Assembly: GCA_034509425.1 (NCBI GenBank)
Contig: JAVTVJ010000049.1
Coordinates: 434,001-498,000 of the forward strand
Source of the DNA: Eopsaltria australis
Taxonomy: Eukaryota > Chordata > Aves > Passeriformes > Petroicidae
Length of the DNA stretch: 64,000 bases
Direction of reading: 5' to 3'
This document shows, one piece after another, positions 62,301 through 64,000 of this stretch; position 1 is the stretch's first letter, and the number at the start of each line of letters is the position of its first letter. The translations under genes and the position numbers were made by a program. The notes under the pieces were generated by a model. The model was not told the origin of the DNA. It did no database searches and was given only the letters and a program-made list of their open reading frames with translations.

Positions 62301-64000
62301 ACTGGCAGTCTTTTTCTGCAGACCACAGAGGGAGAGTAAAAGTCACTGTCTTAGGTTACTGAGCATTGCTCTGATACTGAAAAACAAAGAGGAAAGCTAA
62401 TCAATGATTCTGGAACCTTCGCTACGTACAGATGCAACAGTTTAAAGATACATAGTCTCCTGAGCACAAGCAGTAGGATCTGAATGTTAAATATGCACTT
62501 AGGGTGGAACATGAAGCTGGAAAGCCAAAGAAATAATAAACTGTGAAAGAATCTGAAACGAAGTAAACAACCTTATAAAGTTGTGTGTCTCATCTGCTTC
62601 GGCAGTCTTTTGATGATGAAAGCAAAGTCAAGCCAGTGGTTTCCTAATATAAATGTAAATGAGCACATTGCTTTGCAGCCCAATTATAAGATGGCCTTTG
62701 AAGATCTGTGCTAAAATTGCTTCTCGTTTTTTGAGCAGTACAAAATTACGAATTTTTGTGCCACTACAGCAAATGCATATCTTGCACACACAGCAGCACG
62801 TAGTGGGAAGCAATCGAGAGAATACATGCAGTAGCATCCCAAGAATGTGAAAAGGGGTGGATTCAGACATAGAAACATTTCCACTCTACTGATTTTTCAG
62901 CCCAAAAAAAAACCTGCCAAAGCAATATCAAGGACAAAGGCATTCCCAGGGGCTTTGGACTACAAGCACATGAAAATGCACAGGAGTCTTTCCACTGATT
63001 GCAGATGATGTTGGGGAAAGTTTGTAGATTTTATTAGTTTGCTCTGCATGGCTAAGATTACATTCGTCTTGCAGGAGGATGCAGTAGAGCTCTCAGTTTC
63101 TCAGATGTTCACATTACTGCATTGCAGAACAGCATGGACATACTGGGGGATGTTTCATCATAGCTTGTCAATACCAGCACTGAAAAATTAAAGTAATGGT
63201 ATAGTAGAACACTGTATCCTAGTATAGCAGAAATAATGAATCTTGATGAAGTGTACTTCAGAGGGTGTTTCTGCACCTGAAAAGGTTTCTTATGACAATT
63301 CCAAATATCAGGTCTCAGACCATAACTAGAAAATGCCTATAACTCAGTCCAATGTCAGTAAAGTAACTCCATCTTCAGTAAGTGGAATCCAGCAATACCA
63401 TTTAAGGCAGGTTTTTTATTCAGGATTTCAGTAACAAAATAAACTGTAAAAGCCAAGTCCAAAGTAAAAAATGCAACTTATTAAAATACTTGCTTTGTTT
63501 TATAGTGTTTGTGTATTAACACAAACCATATTGAGCTGAATGTAGATGTTCTTGGCCAGCTAGTGGTTTTCCCAAAGTTACTGTCTCAGCAACTGCCCTT
63601 TCACACAGCATAAAAGGATCCTGTGCTACTTTTTGCTTTCGTGAGTCTCACCACAAATTGCCAGATGAAGTCATCATCTCAAATCGGGAAGAAAACAACT
63701 ATAACATGTACCTTGTGCATGAGGGTCCCCAAATGGGAATATGATTGTGTGCTATAGTGGAATAAGCTGCAGGCTCTATGGAAGTGCATCAGATGCAGCC
63801 CAAATGTTTGTGTGATGTGCATAATGCAAGTGGCCTAACAGTCCTGATACTGACATGCTTGGGCCTGGAAAACATAGCTCAATATTAACAGCTTAGTTTG
63901 ACATTTAATTTATCTTATTGAATTAGATCCTTTCCTTCAGCTGAAAGCAAACCTTCTAAGATGGCTAAGGCTTCCAGACAGTCTTGATTGAGCAGGTGTC
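59301..64000. other. Downstream flank, no gene recognised
   Basis: AT-rich DNA with short chance open frames on both strands and no known repeat family. In other vertebrates GUCY1B1 follows GUCY1A1 in the same direction. None of its conserved exons, such as the H-NOX region with the heme-ligand histidine, was recognised, so that gene must start further right. Confidence 0.55.

Noticed and set aside
1..64000. CRISPR arrays, tRNA, rRNA, bacterial operons or an intact provirus
   Set aside because: No spaced palindromic repeats, no cloverleaf or rRNA cores, and no paired LTRs or gag-pol-env frames were seen. The sequence is vertebrate throughout.

Overview
This window is vertebrate nuclear DNA and almost certainly avian. 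It is AT-rich with sparse coding sequence and a sharp CpG island, and its recognisable interspersed repeats are degraded CR1 LINE copies, the dominant retroposon of birds. No bacterial, viral or organellar gene was seen. The species cannot be fixed from the sequence; CR1 content is the main argument for a bird.

The one gene I can support with confidence is GUCY1A1, the alpha-1 subunit of soluble (NO-sensitive) guanylate cyclase, on the + strand. A CpG-island promoter with a probable non-coding first exon lies at about 22.78-23.62 kb. An intron of about 22 kb follows. Eight coding exons then run from 45437 to 58515, all with GT-AG borders and compatible phases, giving a complete 688-residue protein (human is 690). 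The encoded order is N-terminal tail, H-NOX-like domain, PAS-like domain, coiled coil, cyclase catalytic domain. The protein works only as a heterodimer with the beta-1 subunit, whose gene lies next to it in other vertebrates and is presumably just beyond the right edge. No beta-1 exon was recognised here.

Layout: 1-22.7 kb is upstream intergenic DNA with CR1 fragments (1-235, about 598-725, about 4025-4540, about 20060-20690), simple repeats, a near-perfect 405/403-bp tandem duplication carrying telomere-like hexamers (8771-9578), and a few minus-strand segments with exon-like borders that I cannot identify. 22.78-23.62 kb is the promoter and CpG island. 23.3-45.3 kb is intron 1, holding a 1.66-kb antisense CR1 copy (42945-44610) and a 33-T tract. 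45.3-58.5 kb is the coding part. From 58516 to about 59.3 kb is the likely 3' UTR. 59.3-64 kb is downstream DNA in which I recognise nothing.

No clearly new biological system was found. The observations most worth checking are a possible 14-codon upstream ORF assembled across the first splice junction, the telomere-like tandem duplication, and the unidentified minus-strand exon-like segments at 17.35-18.22 kb.
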